Positions 31,876-43,697 of a stretch of DNA of 64,000 nucleotides are shown piece by piece; the stretch's first letter is position 1, and the number at the start of each line of letters is the position of its first letter. The position numbers and the translations under genes are program-made. Below the pieces are notes generated by a model. That model had not been told where the DNA came from and ran no database searches. It was given only the letters and a program-made list of their open reading frames with translations. Location of the stretch: contig NC_092670.1 of the NCBI RefSeq assembly GCF_964355755.1, forward strand, positions 11,779,201-11,843,200, in the 5' to 3' direction. The DNA comes from Antedon mediterranea (taxonomy: Eukaryota > Echinodermata > Crinoidea > Comatulida > Antedonidae).

Positions 31876-33892
31876 TGAGTTTAGTGATTATTTAACAGTC
31901 GGAGAGCCGCGTTGGGAAATATGACCGTTATCGCTGAATTTTCGACTTCGCATGACGTCATAAATTTTAGAAGCCCTCTCTCGGCACAGAAGCGTCAACG
32001 TTTCGCGCGAAAACATTAGTATAAAGTATAGGCTACGTCATTTTATAGCTGTTTAATAAACATTAATAGGCGTAAAATTAACCATATATGGTAAGATCAG
32101 TTCCTTATATGTTTAAGATGTCACAGGTCACCTAATTTTCTGAATAATTTGTTGGATTTGTTGTCAGTGACAGTTTCTTTCCAAAGTTCGTGTGCAGCCG
32201 TCAAAACTGAAGTTTTCTAACAGTTGTTTGTTTACAAATTTCCCATTAGTGGGATTTGCATCCCATACAGTGAATTACCAAAAACTCGACGTATATGGAT
32301 AAAGTAAGTATCAATAGTCTGTTTTACGTTAAAATTGGCTTGAAACCCTATTTAAGCTTCGATTACAGACTGTGCTTGTTATTAGCTGAAGGGTCAGATC
32401 CCTTCCTGGAATTGACATTCGTTATATTTTAGTTACCTAGGAGTACGTTATGTTGTAATTAATAAATAAAAATAATTCTGCTCTTTAGTGCTACTTTAAA
32501 TCGTTGGGAAGAATTAATGATGCCTGTCTATTTAGCTTAAAATCAAGAAATGTCGTTGTGTCGCGACAGTTTGTTATAAATAAGTTAATCTTGTACATTA
32601 AAACTAGTATTCAGTTGTGATTGATAATTGCTATACAGCTGCAAATTATACAACAACTTGTAGTGCTGGTTTATCTATTCTAAACTTATATAAACCACAA
32701 TGTATTCTTGCTAGTAACAATATTCATAAACATAAAGTTATAAAAAGTACAAGAACATTATTATCGATATTTTTCGTAACAAATAAATCGATCTGGTAAG
32801 GCTTACAAGCAAACTGGAAGTTTGATAAAGCAAGCATTCATTGTTCTGCTTTAGGCCTACACACCTTGAGAAAAAATAATGAAATCGTGAATAACAAACA
32901 GTGATACAGAAACTGGTGGTGCTTGTTTTCTATCTTTAAGTTTTAAATAGCACAGTGTATTATTGCTCCAATATGAATAATATAAGGAAGTACAAAGTAC
33001 AATAACAGGCCTCTCATTGTTACCGATCTTTTTATCTAATGAACAAATCTTTCTAGTACCGGTAAATCGGAAGTGTGGTAATTGTAAAAGAAAAAATGAA
33101 ACAAATTTATGCTCCAAATATTATTTGTTTTACAGCTTTATATAAGGCAGCTTTAAAAGTTCAACAATATTTACTGATTAATTTTTAGTCGCGTGGACGC
33201 GACTCAATAGTTCACTATGTCGGTCGGTCGGTCTGTCGGTCTGTCTGTCGGTCCGGTATCACTATGCGTTTTATCGCTTTTCTGTACTTTTTGAACTGTT
33301 TTGATATACAGAAAAGTTTTAAAGTACATTACTTTTTGAAAGTTCATTTTTTTCTGAGAGCACGCGACTTATGGCTGTTGGCCTTGTTCATCAATGTGTA
33401 GCTTATGGAGTAACAAAAAGGAGTCTTGTAAATCAAAATTGCCCATGTTTGACCATTTCAAATTTACTTCATTGATGTCATTTGTAACATTTGCTACAAT
33501 AGTGTGATATACTATACAATTATTACATGTTCTTTTAATTTTAAATACAGTTTCATGACAATAAATATCAGCTTTATTAAGTATTTCTTAGTTTTCATTG
33601 AGAATTACCTTCCAGTTCATTGGGATAATGCAGAATCGCACCATACAAACGAAATTTTAATTACTTTCAATTAATTCCATACTTTGTTTCAAGATCATTC
33701 TGCAAGAGGAAAGATCCTTTGGAATTAGTTACATCTTTAATTGTACGGATACCTGCATTCCACCACAAGTTTTGAATATTAAAAGTTCTTTTAACGAAAC
33801 AGCAATTGTAAAGTACCTGACAATTATATTTCATTTGCAGTATCTGGATTTAGTGAATAATGGTATACACTCCAGGCTAGCAGTACGGTTCT

Positions 33893-34147
33893 AGGACACC
33901 TACCCCCTAGACAGTTACCCCCGGATGTTTACCACCCGGACAACTACCCCCTTAGGACAACTACCCCCCGGACAACTACTCCCCGGACAACTACCCCCTT
34001 AGGACAACTACCCCCTTAGGATAACAACCCCCCGGACAACTACCCCCCGGACAACAACCCCCTTAGGACAACTACCCCCTTAGGATAACTACCCCCCGGG
34101 TAACTACCCCCCGGTCAACTACCCCCTGGACAACTACCCCCACCCCA
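33893..34147. repeat. C-rich minisatellite arm in unit 1
   Basis: Short units of the type GGACAACTACCCCC, often with an inserted TTA, are repeated about 16 times with variation. This is the left arm of the foldback family seen complete at 53341-54535. In unit 1 the central core and G-rich arm are cut off by the duplication junction. Confidence 0.9.
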
Positions 34148-34187
34148 GACATCTAGGACTATATTTATGTTCAATCTTTTACTTTTG

Positions 34188-37071
34188 TGGTCTAAAAAAA
34201 TGTAACAGTTGATTCGCAGCGTTCTACAGAGGGCCGCGGTTAGAGACACGGAGTTCAATGAGCGTGTTTGTTTGATTGGCAGCAGTGCTTTAGTATAGGC
34301 AAGCGCGTTATAAAATCATTTGATGTCACCGTCGATGCATACCCTTCTATTCTTTAATCCATGGTTCGTCGCACATGCTTGTTTATGTGGTGAAGATAAC
34401 AGATCGGATCTCCCCTGTTTGGATGCTCATTAACATATCATGCATATTTATGAGTTGTTAGCTAACCATCGTTATTTAGGAATTTCTGAGCTTATGAGTT
34501 CGAAAAAATGGTAAACTTATTTTGATTTTTTATAAGCGAAATCAATATTTTTTTCTGATTTTTTTTCGGCGAAAGTGAATAACTTTATTATAACTACAAA
34601 ACGGTCTATTCAAAATTTGATTTTTCTCATCTTTATTTTTCATGTTTTGGGGGACAATACAACTTTAAAATATAAGCATAGGTGTTAGATAATTATTATC
34701 CAGCACGTTTGTTTTTAGTCATATTATAATAAAGTTGAAATAATGCTGTAACCAGGGAAGAGTTAAATTACAATTGTAATTTAACTCTTCCCTGCTGTAA
34801 CTGAGTTTAGTGATTATTTAACAGTCGGAGAGCCGCGTTGGGAAATATGACCGTTATCGCTGAATTTTCGACTTCGCATGACGTCATAAATTTTAGAAGC
34901 CCTCTCTCGGCACAGAAGCGTCAACGTTTCGCGCGAAAACATTAGTATAAAGTATAGGCTACGTCATTTTATAGCTGTTTAATAAACATTAATAGGCGTA
35001 AAATTAACCATATATGGTAAGATCAGTTCCTTATATGTTTAAGATGTCACAGGTCACCTAATTTTCTGAATAATTTGTTGGATTTGTTGTCAGTGACAGT
35101 TTCTTTCCAAAGTTCGTGTGCAGCCGTCAAAACTGAAGTTTTCTAACAGTTGTTTGTTTACAAATTTCCCATTAGTGGGATTTGCATCCCATACAGTGAA
35201 TTACCAAAAACTCGACGTATATGGATAAAGTAAGTATCAATAGTCTGTTTTACGTTAAAATTGGCTTGAAACCCTATTTAAGCTTCGATTACAGACTGTG
35301 CTTGTTATTAGCTGAAGGGTCAGATCCCTTCCTGGAATTGACATTCGTTATATTTTAGTTACCTAGGAGTACGTTATGTTGTAATTAATAAATAAAAATA
35401 ATTCTGCTCTTTAGTGCTACTTTAAATCGTTGGGAAGAATTAATGATGCCTGTCTATTTAGCTTAAAATCAAGAAATGTCGTTGTGTCGCGACAGTTTGT
35501 TATAAATAAGTTAATCTTGTACATTAAAACTAGTATTCAGTTGTGATTGATAATTGCTATACAGCTGCAAATTATACAACAACTTGTAGTGCTGGTTTAT
35601 CTATTCTAAACTTATATAAACCACAATGTATTCTTGCTAGTAACAATATTCATAAACATAAAGTTATAAAAAGTACAAGAACATTATTATCGATATTTTT
35701 CGTAACAAATAAATCGATCTGGTAAGGCTTACAAGCAAACTGGAAGTTTGATAAAGCAAGCATTCATTATTCTGCTTTAGGCCTACACACCTTGAGAAAA
35801 AATAATGAAATCGTGAATAACAAACAGTGATACAGAAACTGGTGGTGCTTGTTTTCTATCTTTAAGTTTTAAATAGCACAGTGTATTATTGCTCCAATAT
35901 GAATAATATAAGGAAGTACAAAGTACAATAACAGGCCTCTCATTGTTACCGATCTTTTTATCTAATAAACAAATCTTTCTAGTACCGGTAAATCGGAAGT
36001 GTGGTAATTGTAAAAGAAAAAATGAAACAAATTTATGCTCCAAATATTATTTGTTTTACAGCTTTATATAAGGCAGCTTTAAAAGTTCAACAATATTTAC
36101 TGATTAATTTTTAGTCGCGTGGACGCGACTCAATAGTTCACTATGTCGGTCGGTCGGTCTGTCGGTCTGTCTGTCGGTCCGGTATCACTATGCGTTTTAT
36201 CGCTTTTCTGTACTTTTTGAACTGTTTTGATATACAGAAAAGTTTTAAAGTACATTACTTTTTGAAAGTTCATTTTTTTCTGAGAGCACGCGACTTATGG
36301 CTGTTGGCCTTGTTCATCAATGTGTAGCTTATGGAGTAACAAAAAGGAGTCTTGTAAATCAAAATTGCCCATGTTTGACCATTTCAAATTTACTTCATTG
36401 ATGTCGTTTGTAACAATTGCTACAATAGTGTGATATACTATACAATTATTACATGTTCTTTTAATTTTAAATACAGTTTCATGACAATAAATATCAGCTT
36501 TATTAAGTATTTCTTAGTTTTCATTGAGAATTACCTTCCAGTTCATTGGGATAATGCAGAATCGCACCATACAAACGAAATTTTAATTAGTTTCAATTCC
36601 ATACTTTGTTTCAAGATCATTCTGCGAGAGGAAAGATCCTTTGGAATTAGTTACATCTTTAATTGTACGGAAACCTGCATTCCACCACAAGTTTTGAATA
36701 TTAAAAGTTCTTTTAACGAAACAGCAATTGTAAAGTACCTGACAATTATATTTCATTTGCAGTATCTGGATTTAGTGAATAATGGTATACACTCCAGGCT
36801 AGCAGTACGGTTCTAGGACACCTACCCCCTGGACAGTTACCCCCGGATGTTTACCATCCGGACAACTACCCCCTTAGGACAACTACCCCCTTAGGATAAC
36901 AACCCCCCGGACAACTACCCCCGGACAACAACCCCCTTAGGACAACCACCCCCTTAGGATAACTACCCCCCGGGTAACTACCCCCCGGTCAACTACCCCC
37001 TGGACAACTACCCCCCCCAGACATCTACCCCCTCCCTTAGGACTATATTTATGTTCAATCTTTTACTTTTG
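34188..37071. repeat. 2.9-kb tandem duplication, unit 2
   Basis: Repeats unit 1 at a constant offset of 2926 bp through most of its length; the C-rich minisatellite at its end is shorter. Differences are sparse, for example near 35768, 35966 and 36405. The right edge is the point where TTTTACTTTTG continues into unique sequence at 37072. Confidence 0.95.
34746..34801. repeat. Second copy of the 42-bp palindrome with CTGTAAC flanks
   Basis: Exact copy of 31820-31875 carried along in the tandem duplication. Confidence 0.9.
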
Positions 37072-37917
37072 TTTACAATAATGAATAGTAATTCCTCAAA
37101 GTAACGAATTAAAATATAGTTATTAATTCCTATTATACACTGTTGCAGAGTCAGGTTGTTGAATGGTCTGGGTGGTAGTTGTCCGTCCGGGGGGTAGTTG
37201 TTCTAAAGGGATAGTTGTCTGGGTGGTAGTTGTCCAGGGGTTAGTTGTCCTACGGAGGTAGTTGTCCTAAAAGATTATTTGCCCTCGGAGTATTGTCCAG
37301 GTCCAGGAGGTAGTTGTCCTACGGGGAGTATTGTGTCAGAGGTAGTTGTCCGCGGGGTAATTACCCGGGGTGGGGGAGAATTGTCCTGGGGTAATTGTCA
37401 GGGGGTAATTGTTCCTAGGGGGTAATTGTCCGGGGGGTAGTTGTCCAGGGGAGTTGTCCTACGGAGGTAGTTGTCCTAAATGATTATTTGCCCTCAGAGT
37501 ATTGTCCAGGTTCAGGAAGTAGTTGTCCTACGGGGAGTATTGTGTCAGAGGTAGTTGTCCGCGGGGTAATTACCCGGGGGGGGGGTAATTGTCCGGGTGG
37601 TAATTGTCCGGGGGGTAATTGTTCCTAGGGGGTAATTGTCCGGGGGGTAGTTGTCCAGGGGGTAGTTGTCCTAAGGGGGTTGTTGTCCTAAGGGGGTAGT
37701 TGTCCGGGGGGTATTTGTCCGGGGGGTAATTACCTGGGGGGGGAGTAATTGTCCGAGGGATAATTGTCCGGGGGGGGGGGTAATTGTCCGGGGGTTATTT
37801 GTCCGGGGGGTAGTTGTCCTAAAGGGGTAGTTGTCCTAAGGGGGTAGTTGTCCAGATGGTGGTTGTCCGGGGGTAGTTTTCCGGGGGTAAATGTCCAGGG
37901 AGTGAATATCCGGATAC
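36816..37917. mobile_element. Foldback element with minisatellite arms, copy 1
   Basis: The C-rich arm (36816-37030, CTACCCCC units) is followed by a core of about 130 bp without the repeat (near 37040-37165) and then a long G-rich arm (37165-37900, GGGGTAGTTGTCC units, the reverse complement). The right tip is TATCCGGATAC, ending at 37917. The core and arms match the second copy at 53341-54535. Translation of these repeats gives only Pro/Asp/Asn/Tyr-rich low-complexity text and is not coding. Confidence 0.85.
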
Positions 37918-37924
37918 GTAGCGA

Positions 37925-39360
37925 TACATCTCTATAAAATGTGGATAATTTTGTAAGCAGAGGAGAATATGTTTTTCTCACAAATGGCCTCAAACTCTAT
38001 GGTTAAAAAAACTTTCCATTTTGCATCCCCATCATCCAGGTACCGTTTTATCCAACACAATTTAAGAGAATGGATGTAACTCGAAATATGTGACATTTTT
38101 AAACCGCCCTTGTTTTGTTTTCCATCCCAAAGAAAATCAAAGAACACATTTTGTAGTTTGTTAATATATTCTACATCAGGTGTTGGTAAATTTGAAATTG
38201 AATTATATGATAAAATTGGTAATGCCAAAGACTTGATTATTAATACTTTTCTAATCAAAGATAAACCTCTTAGTTTTCACATGTTGAGAACGCTTTTTAT
38301 TCGATCCAATTTATTTTCAAAGTTAAGTGTAACAAGTTGATTAGCGTTCCCCGAAACATATACTCCGAGGTATTTGATTGGCCCATCTGTCCAAAACAAA
38401 TTCTTGGTACAATTTTAAAATTGGTATTGGTAAAAGTGCCTAGTCTTAAAATATTACTTTTATCAAAGTTGTCATTTAGACCAGAAAATGTAGCAGTTAT
38501 CAAGAATTTCTATTGCTGTATTCAGTAAATATTCATCCTGCAAGAAGAACACACAGTATCATCTGCTAGTTGATTTATTCTTATCAGTATTTGTAATGGT
38601 AATACCTTTAAAGTGTTTATTTTGTTTCACTGATATCTCAAGCAATTCTGCCGCAATAAATAAATAAATATGGAAATAAGGGCAACACTGTCGTAGTCCC
38701 CTCGATGGTTAAATAATTCGAGGTAAAGCCATTATTAACTACACAGCTTGAAATATCAGTATACAACATTAATTTAAACCAGTTTTTTTTATCATTTCTC
38801 CAAACCAAATTTGTCGAGGAATTCTTTAACAAACTTAATCTTATCGAAGGCCTTTTTGAAATCAACAAATAATAACAAATTATTTAAAAAAAAACGCTAA
38901 AGAAAAACATTTAAAAATGTTTTTCTATAGCGTTTTTTTTTTTATCTAATACAAGACGAATATTTTCTCTATGTAGCGATTTAAAAAAAAAAACGTTTGG
39001 TCCAGGTTTATTATATTTGCCAACGTTTCTTTCATTCGTGTAGCAATTAGTTTTGCTATATTTTTGTAGTCTACGTTTAGTAGCGATATTATTGGACGCC
39101 AATTTTTTAACTCTGTTGGATTTTTTTCTCCTTTTGGTAATAAAGATATAACTCCTCTTCGTTGAGATAACATACCTGTATGTTGGGAATATGAAATTGA
39201 TTGCATTAAACATACCTAACAACATTCCAAAACATTTTATAAAATTCTATAGGCAGAATATCAGTACCATAAGGAGACTTATTATTTTTCATAGATGTTA
39301 TGGCTGCTGAATATTCTATATCTAGAAGTTCCGAATTACATTTTTTTAAAGTCATTTTCT
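37925..39360 (-). pseudogene. L1/Tx1-type non-LTR retrotransposon RT, decayed
   Basis: Reading the minus strand from high to low coordinates: the RT N-part (GVISLLPKGEKNPTELKNWR, then TRMKETLANIINLDQT); motif A (FVDFKKAFDKI, about 38840); a degraded motif B region (PLFPYLFI, about 38660); motif C as LADDT (about 38555); and the thumb region (KVLIIKSLALPILSYN, then FFDFLWDG, then GGLKMSHISSYIHSLK) ending near 37932. Several frameshifts and a short palindrome at 38886-38943 break it. The foldback element abuts its 3' side. The order and wording fit the L1/Tx1 group. Confidence 0.85.
38886..38943. repeat. Hairpin inside the L1/Tx1 RT relic
   Basis: AAAACGCTA...GAAAAACATTT is followed at once by its near-complement AAATGTTTTTC...TAGCGTTTT. 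It falls where RT coding sequence should lie, so it looks like a snap-back duplication or insertion scar. Confidence 0.7.
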
Positions 39361-39374
39361 GAGATTCTCTCGCA

Positions 39375-39830
39375 CTCATGCTGCTCAGTCTTGGGTTCTA
39401 ACTCTAATACTAACCTCTGTATAGTAAACTACAAAAAATCCAAAACAGAGCTTTACGCTTTATTCTCAAACTTAATCCTATGTCACACCTCTCTGATGAT
39501 CACTTTAGACTAGCCCATACCATTCCTCTTCAGAAAAGACTCAACTACCAACTTGGTTGTCTTACTTTCAAAACCCTAAATCTTCTTGCTCCTCAATGCT
39601 TATACCATCTCCTCACTAACATTACTGCCAATGGGAGGATGACTACTCGTCAAATCTCAAAAGGAAATCTTCACATTCCTAAACCCTCTCTTGAAATTTT
39701 CAAACTCTCCTTCAGGCCCCTCATTTCTACAATGATCTTCCTCTATCTATCCGCAATTCCTTATGCTTTTCCTCTTTCAAAACTAGACTTATGACTTTTC
39801 TCAAAACTATGTAATCCTTTTCCAGATTTT
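39375..39830 (+). pseudogene. 3' end of a CR1/Jockey-like non-LTR retrotransposon
   Basis: The translation holds the conserved C-terminal segment of such elements: PMSHLSDDHFRLAHTIPLQ, RLNYQLGCLTFKTLNLLAPQ and later KLSFRPLIS. The upstream residues ALRFILKLN are in the same frame, so the relic begins before the first ATG at 39480. It is 5'-truncated and carries a probable frame break near 39715. It lies directly beside the L1/Tx1 relic but on the other strand. Confidence 0.75.
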
Positions 39831-39875
39831 AAATTGTAAAATAGTAGGTTTATTTATATATATTTTATATTTTGC

Positions 39876-40228
39876 TTAAAGATATATTGTCCCCCTAAAA
39901 AAATATTTTTTTAAATTTTTTTGTTCAATATGTTATTTTAATGTCACATAATAATTATTCACTCTCATAAAAAATTGGGTCTGAAAAAAATGTACTTACC
40001 TGAGAAAAATGTAATTTAAAGCAAAAAATGGTCAAATTGTCTGGAAGACAATAAGTTTTTGGGTAATTTAACTGTTTATTTTGTCTTTTTATAGGTGAAA
40101 TATTTTTTTTTCCCCGTTTTTTTTCTTATGGAAGTAAACAGCTTCATTAAAACTGCAAAATGGCCTATTCAAAGTCCGATTTTAAAAATCTTTATTTTTC
40201 ATGATTTTGGGGGACAATACATCTTTAA
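39876..40228. mobile_element. Complete TTAA-flanked MITE
   Basis: TTAA followed by AGATATATTGTCCCCC at the left is mirrored by GGGGGACAATACATCT and TTAA at the right (39876-39879 and 40225-40228). TTAA duplications with short TIRs fit piggyBac- or Kolobok-type non-autonomous elements. Partial relatives lie at 14955, 28560, 31575, 34500 and 59105. It has no coding content. Confidence 0.8.
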
Positions 40229-40229
40229 T

Positions 40230-41080
40230 TTAACATATCAGTTATTTTCTATTTTTTAAATTTTCTTACTCGGATTTTTACGCCCGTATTCTTAAACCGA
40301 ACTTTAGTCGTAGTTCGAGCTAAAACTTTAAAAATGACGTCATTTTAATTCATAAACCGAAATTCAACAAATCGCCGACTAAATCAGGCCAACCTCGACT
40401 AAATCGAGACGGATTTTGATCGATTTTTGTAGTCCTGGAGTGGGCAGGCTAAATGGTCGACTAAATGGTTTTTAACCGATGTTTATGAAAAACGTAACAG
40501 TCATTGAGTTGTTATATTGGCCAGATATTGAAGAATGAAATATCTATTTTTATATTAGATTTATTAAACATACATTGGTATAAGTTATAATAATGAAAAA
40601 CATCTTTATTTACAACCGTATACAAATTACATTATTTTCTTCGAGCAAGTCCGACTTGAACTACGTCACGCCATAGCGACAATGGGAGATGCGGAAATTC
40701 ACCACGCGATGGAATGTTTAGGGGGCCTAGCGCTTTCTTGTCACGCTATGAAGTGTGTGGTTCGTCGCAAACATACTTTGTTGGAGGCCTAGAAAATATG
40801 AAAGTTACTGTACCACCATGATTCTTAAATATATTTTGAAGATTTTGTTTGTTGTTAATCGAAAGTACTTCACTGTTAAATTATACTGATCTTGTTCTAA
40901 TAATTAACGATTACAATTATTTTTCATTTTATATAGTCCTGATGCGTAAAAAGTTTTGTACGAAAATGGAAAATTTCGTCTGCTCTCTTGTCATTGGCCA
41001 ATGTATAGCCTTTGTTACCCAGACGTGTGTAACTCGACTAAAAGCTCGACTTCATTAAGTCGAACTGCAAACTTCGACTA
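40230..41080. other. No gene seen; possible end of a further repeat
   Basis: AGTCGTAGTTCGAG near 40307 has an inverted counterpart CTCGAACTACGACT near 42738, on the other side of the hAT-like element. The hAT element may therefore have inserted into an older inverted-repeat element. No gene is supported. Confidence 0.4.
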
Positions 41081-42715
41081 CTTCGTTTCAGTGGTGGCGC
41101 CAGCGGGGGGGCTACGGGGGCTCTAGCCCCCTCGTCGGGGAGCCTAGCCCCCCCGTCGGGGAACACGGGTACTTTTTGTCGGGGAATATAATATACAGTA
41201 AAAAATGTTCGCGTTCACTTCATATAGCTTCAGCGCCTAGAAAACCACGTTCCATTGACCGTGAGAGTACGTCAGAGGGCTATTATGCACTTTTATGCAT
41301 TCATTTATTGCCAGCGATCTAACTTACTACTAAACATTAGCTAGGTACGCACTTGTCTGGCGGTATCCCTTTGTACGAATCGTTCAACGTTGGGTCAACA
41401 CACGTGATATCAAGTTCCATCCAGGGACCAAAATGTGTAATGTAGTTATTTTCCAGGCGAAGTTTACCGACGGTTACCGAAGGGAACACGGGTACTTTTT
41501 GTCGGGGAATAAATTATAATATACAGTAAAAAGCGTTCACGTTCACTTTGTAGCTAGCTTCAGCGCCTAGAAAACCGCGACGTTTCATTGACCGTGAGAG
41601 TACGTCAGAGTGATATTATGCACTTTATATGCATTCATTATTGCCAGCGATCTAACTTACTCCTAAACAATAGCTAGGTTCGCACTTGTCTGTTGGTATC
41701 CCTTTGTACGAATCGTTCAACGTTGGGTTGAGACGCGTGATATCATGTTCCATCCAGGGACCAAAATGTGTACTGTAGTTATTTTCCAGGTGAAGTTTAC
41801 TGACGGTTACGTCGTGTACTGCGTCGACGTACGCTACACTACAGCAGCAAAAACGAATTATGTTAATTGTTCGTATGTTCACCAATTTTTTAATTTACAA
41901 GTAACCTTCTTTACCGTGGGGCACCTAAAATAAATTTTTCATCCATTACTAAACAAAAAAACATGCCATTTTCGCTTAGCCAACATCTTATTATAGCTAA
42001 GTTATTACATTTTCAATGTCCTGTATGTCATGAATTTCTCACCACTCGGAAGTCCAGATGGTACGCACGCATACACTTGGGAGGAATAAACTTATTTCCC
42101 TGACTGAAAAAGGTCTACGCTTGCGTTTTTTAAGCCTCTAGGCCTGATGTTTCCAAAGTATAAAATGCTATTTTTTGAAGACCTGCAGCTCTAGTTTTAA
42201 ACAGTTTCTTAGCTCAGCCCCAACAATAAAGCTGGTCATATTTCGAAGTACAAGAAGTGCATTTTCCGGGACCTAACATCTCTATTTTTCAAACATTTCT
42301 TAGCTCAGTCACAACCATGATAGGGACTTATATATTTTGTTTCATGTTTTGAAGTATAATAAGTTCAATTTCCGGGACCTCCAACTCTATTTTTCTAAAT
42401 TTTCTTTGAACTTTTATTTTTTAAATTGTAAAATATGGATTGAAACAGTCATCGCGCATCGTTTTTTTGCACGCAGTATTTTATTTATGCATTATAAAAA
42501 ATGGAAAAAATGGCTACCCTAAATCTGATTAAAATGACCTCAAATGACGCTAGAACGCGTTGCTTCCGGGGGCTTCGCCCCCTGGACCCCCACCGGGGGT
42601 TCTTGGCGGCCCCCAGGCCCCCAGCCTAGTGATGCTCGCTTCGCTCGCATAGCCCCCTCGTCGGGGAATGTAGCCCCCGCGTCGGGAAGATCCTGGCGCC
42701 ACCCCTGCTTCGTTT
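41081..42715. mobile_element. hAT-like non-autonomous transposon with 8-bp target duplication
   Basis: The element is 41089-42707, with ends CAGTGGTGGCGCCAG and its near-complement CTGGCGCCACCCCTG. CTTCGTTT flanks both sides (41081-41088 and 42708-42715). Subterminal GC-rich hairpins contain GGGGGCT, TAGCCCCC and CTTCGCCCCC. A 323-bp internal direct duplication starts at 41161 and 41484. No transposase is recognisable; the open frames inside are short and duplicated. Confidence 0.88.
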
Positions 42716-42806
42716 TTTAATCGAATTTGAAGTAACTACTCGAACTACGACTTTTTCAACTCCTCACTTTTCTTAGGATGTTTACCCTGTCTTGATAATG
42801 AAGTAA

Positions 42807-43697
42807 TCTTGCATGGATTACTCTCGGTTTTCCATCTTGTTTAGGCTTACTGGGTGCACGTTTATGTTGTTTATGAAATGGTTAAAAGAGCTATTGGGAG
42901 GCCTAATAGATAATACCAACAATACTAGTTTTGGTAGATTTTGTTACCGTAGGCGTCCATCATAAATAAATTACAAATTTTGTAGATACTGATGTTCCTT
43001 TATTTATTCTCTGAACTATCTCTTGTATCTCTACAGATTACAGTATCATTAGCAACTTGAATAAACACCGTGAAAACTTGTAGCCTTATTGGAGCCTATG
43101 GTAAAGATACTTTTAACAATGATTATCTCTAAACTTTATGTCATAACAAAATGTCTTATTCTCTCTTATCACTTTTTATCTATCTGAACTCTAGAGGGCC
43201 TCCTGTAAGTAGGCTGCAATTACACTCCCACCCAAATCATCTATGATTTAACCTTAACTCCCACCCTTGCCAGAATAAACACAAGTAATGCAAAACTGGA
43301 AGTATATTAACAATATTTACCAAAACTATAAAGAATAAGTTAACAGTTTGTATTTTTGAATTCTTTTCGTTCACTTGTTGAAACTCGACTTTTATATTTA
43401 CAATTTGTTCCTTTAATTCTTTTCCTTGATTTTCAATCCAATCTTTATTCCGATTCTGCTCCGTCGATACCTTCTCTTCAGATATATCATTTATTCCTTT
43501 GAAGAGCTTTTTCGTTTCTTCCTCTAGCATAATCTCATGCTTTTCAGTTAATTCATCTGTGATTTTCTTTGTAACAGCTTCAATCTCTTCTGCATGAGAT
43601 TCTGCTAACTGCTGTCGAATGTTCTGGAATTCTTGAACAAATTCGTTCTCTTTGTCCGATTTTTCAGTACAGAATTGAACCTTGAAATGGTCTTCAA
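42807..43697. repeat. 891-bp tandem duplication, unit 1
   Basis: Runs from TCTTGCATGGATTACTC to CTTCAA and is followed directly by unit 2, with almost no differences. It contains a piece of CR1-like RT relic (42807-42941), an extra LTR copy (42942-43224) and the C-terminal end of the pol-less element's coding frame (43225-43697). It arose after the retrotransposon inserted. Confidence 0.92.
42942..43224 (-). repeat. Extra LTR copy produced by the 891-bp duplication
   Basis: Identical by eye to the 3' LTR at 43833-44115 and preceded by the same GATTT. It is not an independent insertion. Confidence 0.9.

Larger units (their letters stand above)
31262..34187. repeat. 2.9-kb tandem duplication, unit 1
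   Basis: The 2926-bp unit starts TGGTCTAAAAAAATG, inside the right part of the 1.6-kb transposon. It contains the transposon's right end, a TTAA-family fragment, a 42-bp perfect palindrome, a CGGT-type simple repeat (about 33203-33250) and a C-rich minisatellite (33893-34147). Only isolated base differences from unit 2 were noticed. The open frames near 32617-32799 and 32857-33117 repeat in unit 2 but have no recognisable features. Confidence 0.95.

Noticed and set aside
32617-33117. Two open frames conserved in both units of the 2.9-kb duplication
   Set aside because: Conservation simply reflects the near-identity of the whole unit; the peptides show no domain, signal or splice context.
37730-37993. 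Open frame on the minus strand rich in Pro, Asp, Asn and Tyr
   Set aside because: It is the translation of the G-rich minisatellite arm of the foldback element, with no independent coding evidence.
42942-43224. LTR-like copy as a separate solo LTR insertion
   Set aside because: It is part of the 891-bp tandem unit and shares the same GATTT flank with the true 3' LTR.
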